Notes under the pieces: generated by a model
Told to the model about the DNA's origin: nothing
Seen by the model: the letters and a program-made list of their open reading frames with translations, nothing else
Database searches by the model: none
Assembly: GCA_015350385.1 (NCBI GenBank)
Contig: WNKI01000001.1
Span: 7,217,433-7,281,432, forward strand
Direction: 5' to 3'
Length of the DNA: 64,000 nucleotides
Origin: Aculops lycopersici
Lineage: Eukaryota; Arthropoda; Arachnida; Trombidiformes; Eriophyidae
In this document: one piece after another, positions 63,828 through 64,000 of the stretch
How the letters are laid out: every line of letters starts with the position of its first letter
How positions within the stretch are numbered: the stretch's first letter is position 1
Made by a program: the position numbers and the translations under genes

Positions 63828-64000
63828 TGACGAGATGAGGTGGAATTAAAATTTCTCCTGGTAAATCACATCAATGATATACAGTCGATAAAAACTGACT
63901 TTCAGCACCGAGCACAATCATAATTGCTACTCCATTGCATCAAATGATCCAATCGAGGGTATCATAAATAGTTTGGCTATATGCCATCGAAATATTGGGT
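63828..64000. other. NDRG 3' flank
   Basis: AT-rich sequence to the window edge with no gene seen. Confidence 0.5.

Noticed and set aside
1..64000. CRISPR arrays, bacterial operons or integrated phage
   Set aside because: No regularly spaced repeats; spliceosomal introns and animal genes show a eukaryotic genome.

Overview
The window is nuclear DNA from an invertebrate animal, most likely an arthropod. Evidence: a contactin-type adhesion protein headed by a C-type lectin domain (the insect Contactin layout), a tandem pair of NRF-6-like acyltransferase-3 membrane proteins, and orthologues of basic animal genes (SMC4, USP39, DCTN4, PGAM5, MPC1, V-ATPase F, LEPROT, DGAT2, RNF13, MAGT1/TUSC3, NDRG). 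Genes are very intron-poor: SMC4 (1266 codons), contactin (1219) and the NRF-like genes (over 1100) are single open frames. The few introns are mostly 100-210 bp with GTAAG or GTGAG donors. Some 3' ends are extremely short. This resembles highly compacted arthropod genomes such as those of eriophyoid mites, but the clade is an inference and not proven here.

Layout. 1-622: the start of an unidentified Gln/Glu-rich gene on the minus strand, cut by the window edge. 623-10694: a 10 kb gene desert with microsatellites, hairpins and a strikingly repeated 11-bp word, GCAACAAGTGG. 10695-15216: DCTN4 and a RalGDS/RGL-type Ras-family exchange factor, both minus. 15217-20717: a second 5.5 kb desert with the same word. 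20718-24904: a three-exon CRAL-TRIO protein and a secreted Gly/Lys- then Gln-rich protein, both plus. 25297-32085: SMC4 and USP39, minus. 32985-39809: LEPROT, PGAM5, a novel protein with three CUE-like helical units, and the oligosaccharyltransferase thioredoxin subunit, all plus. 40003-49573: DGAT2, RNF13, an orphan secreted/membrane protein and NRF-like copy 1, all minus. 52155-55511: NRF-like copy 2. 56344-57755: MPC1 and V-ATPase F, divergent. 58451-63827: contactin and NDRG, plus.

The most noteworthy signals are: (i) the recurrent GCAACAAGTGG word (13 exact copies, about 0.03 expected by chance), mostly in the deserts and occurring as inverted and direct pairs; (ii) a very recent tandem duplication of the NRF-like gene in which copy 1 carries an extra 2.16 kb that ends at a splice-acceptor-like site and gives the two copies different N-termini, while one long tract shows no difference between copies; (iii) an orphan triple CUE-like protein; (iv) domain losses: an RGL-type exchange factor with no obvious RA domain, a contactin without a GPI tail, and a MOSPD2-like protein without its MSP domain; (v) several perfect short-loop hairpins in noncoding DNA.

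Exon models were built by eye from splice motifs and remembered family sequences. No alignment, database or expression data were available.
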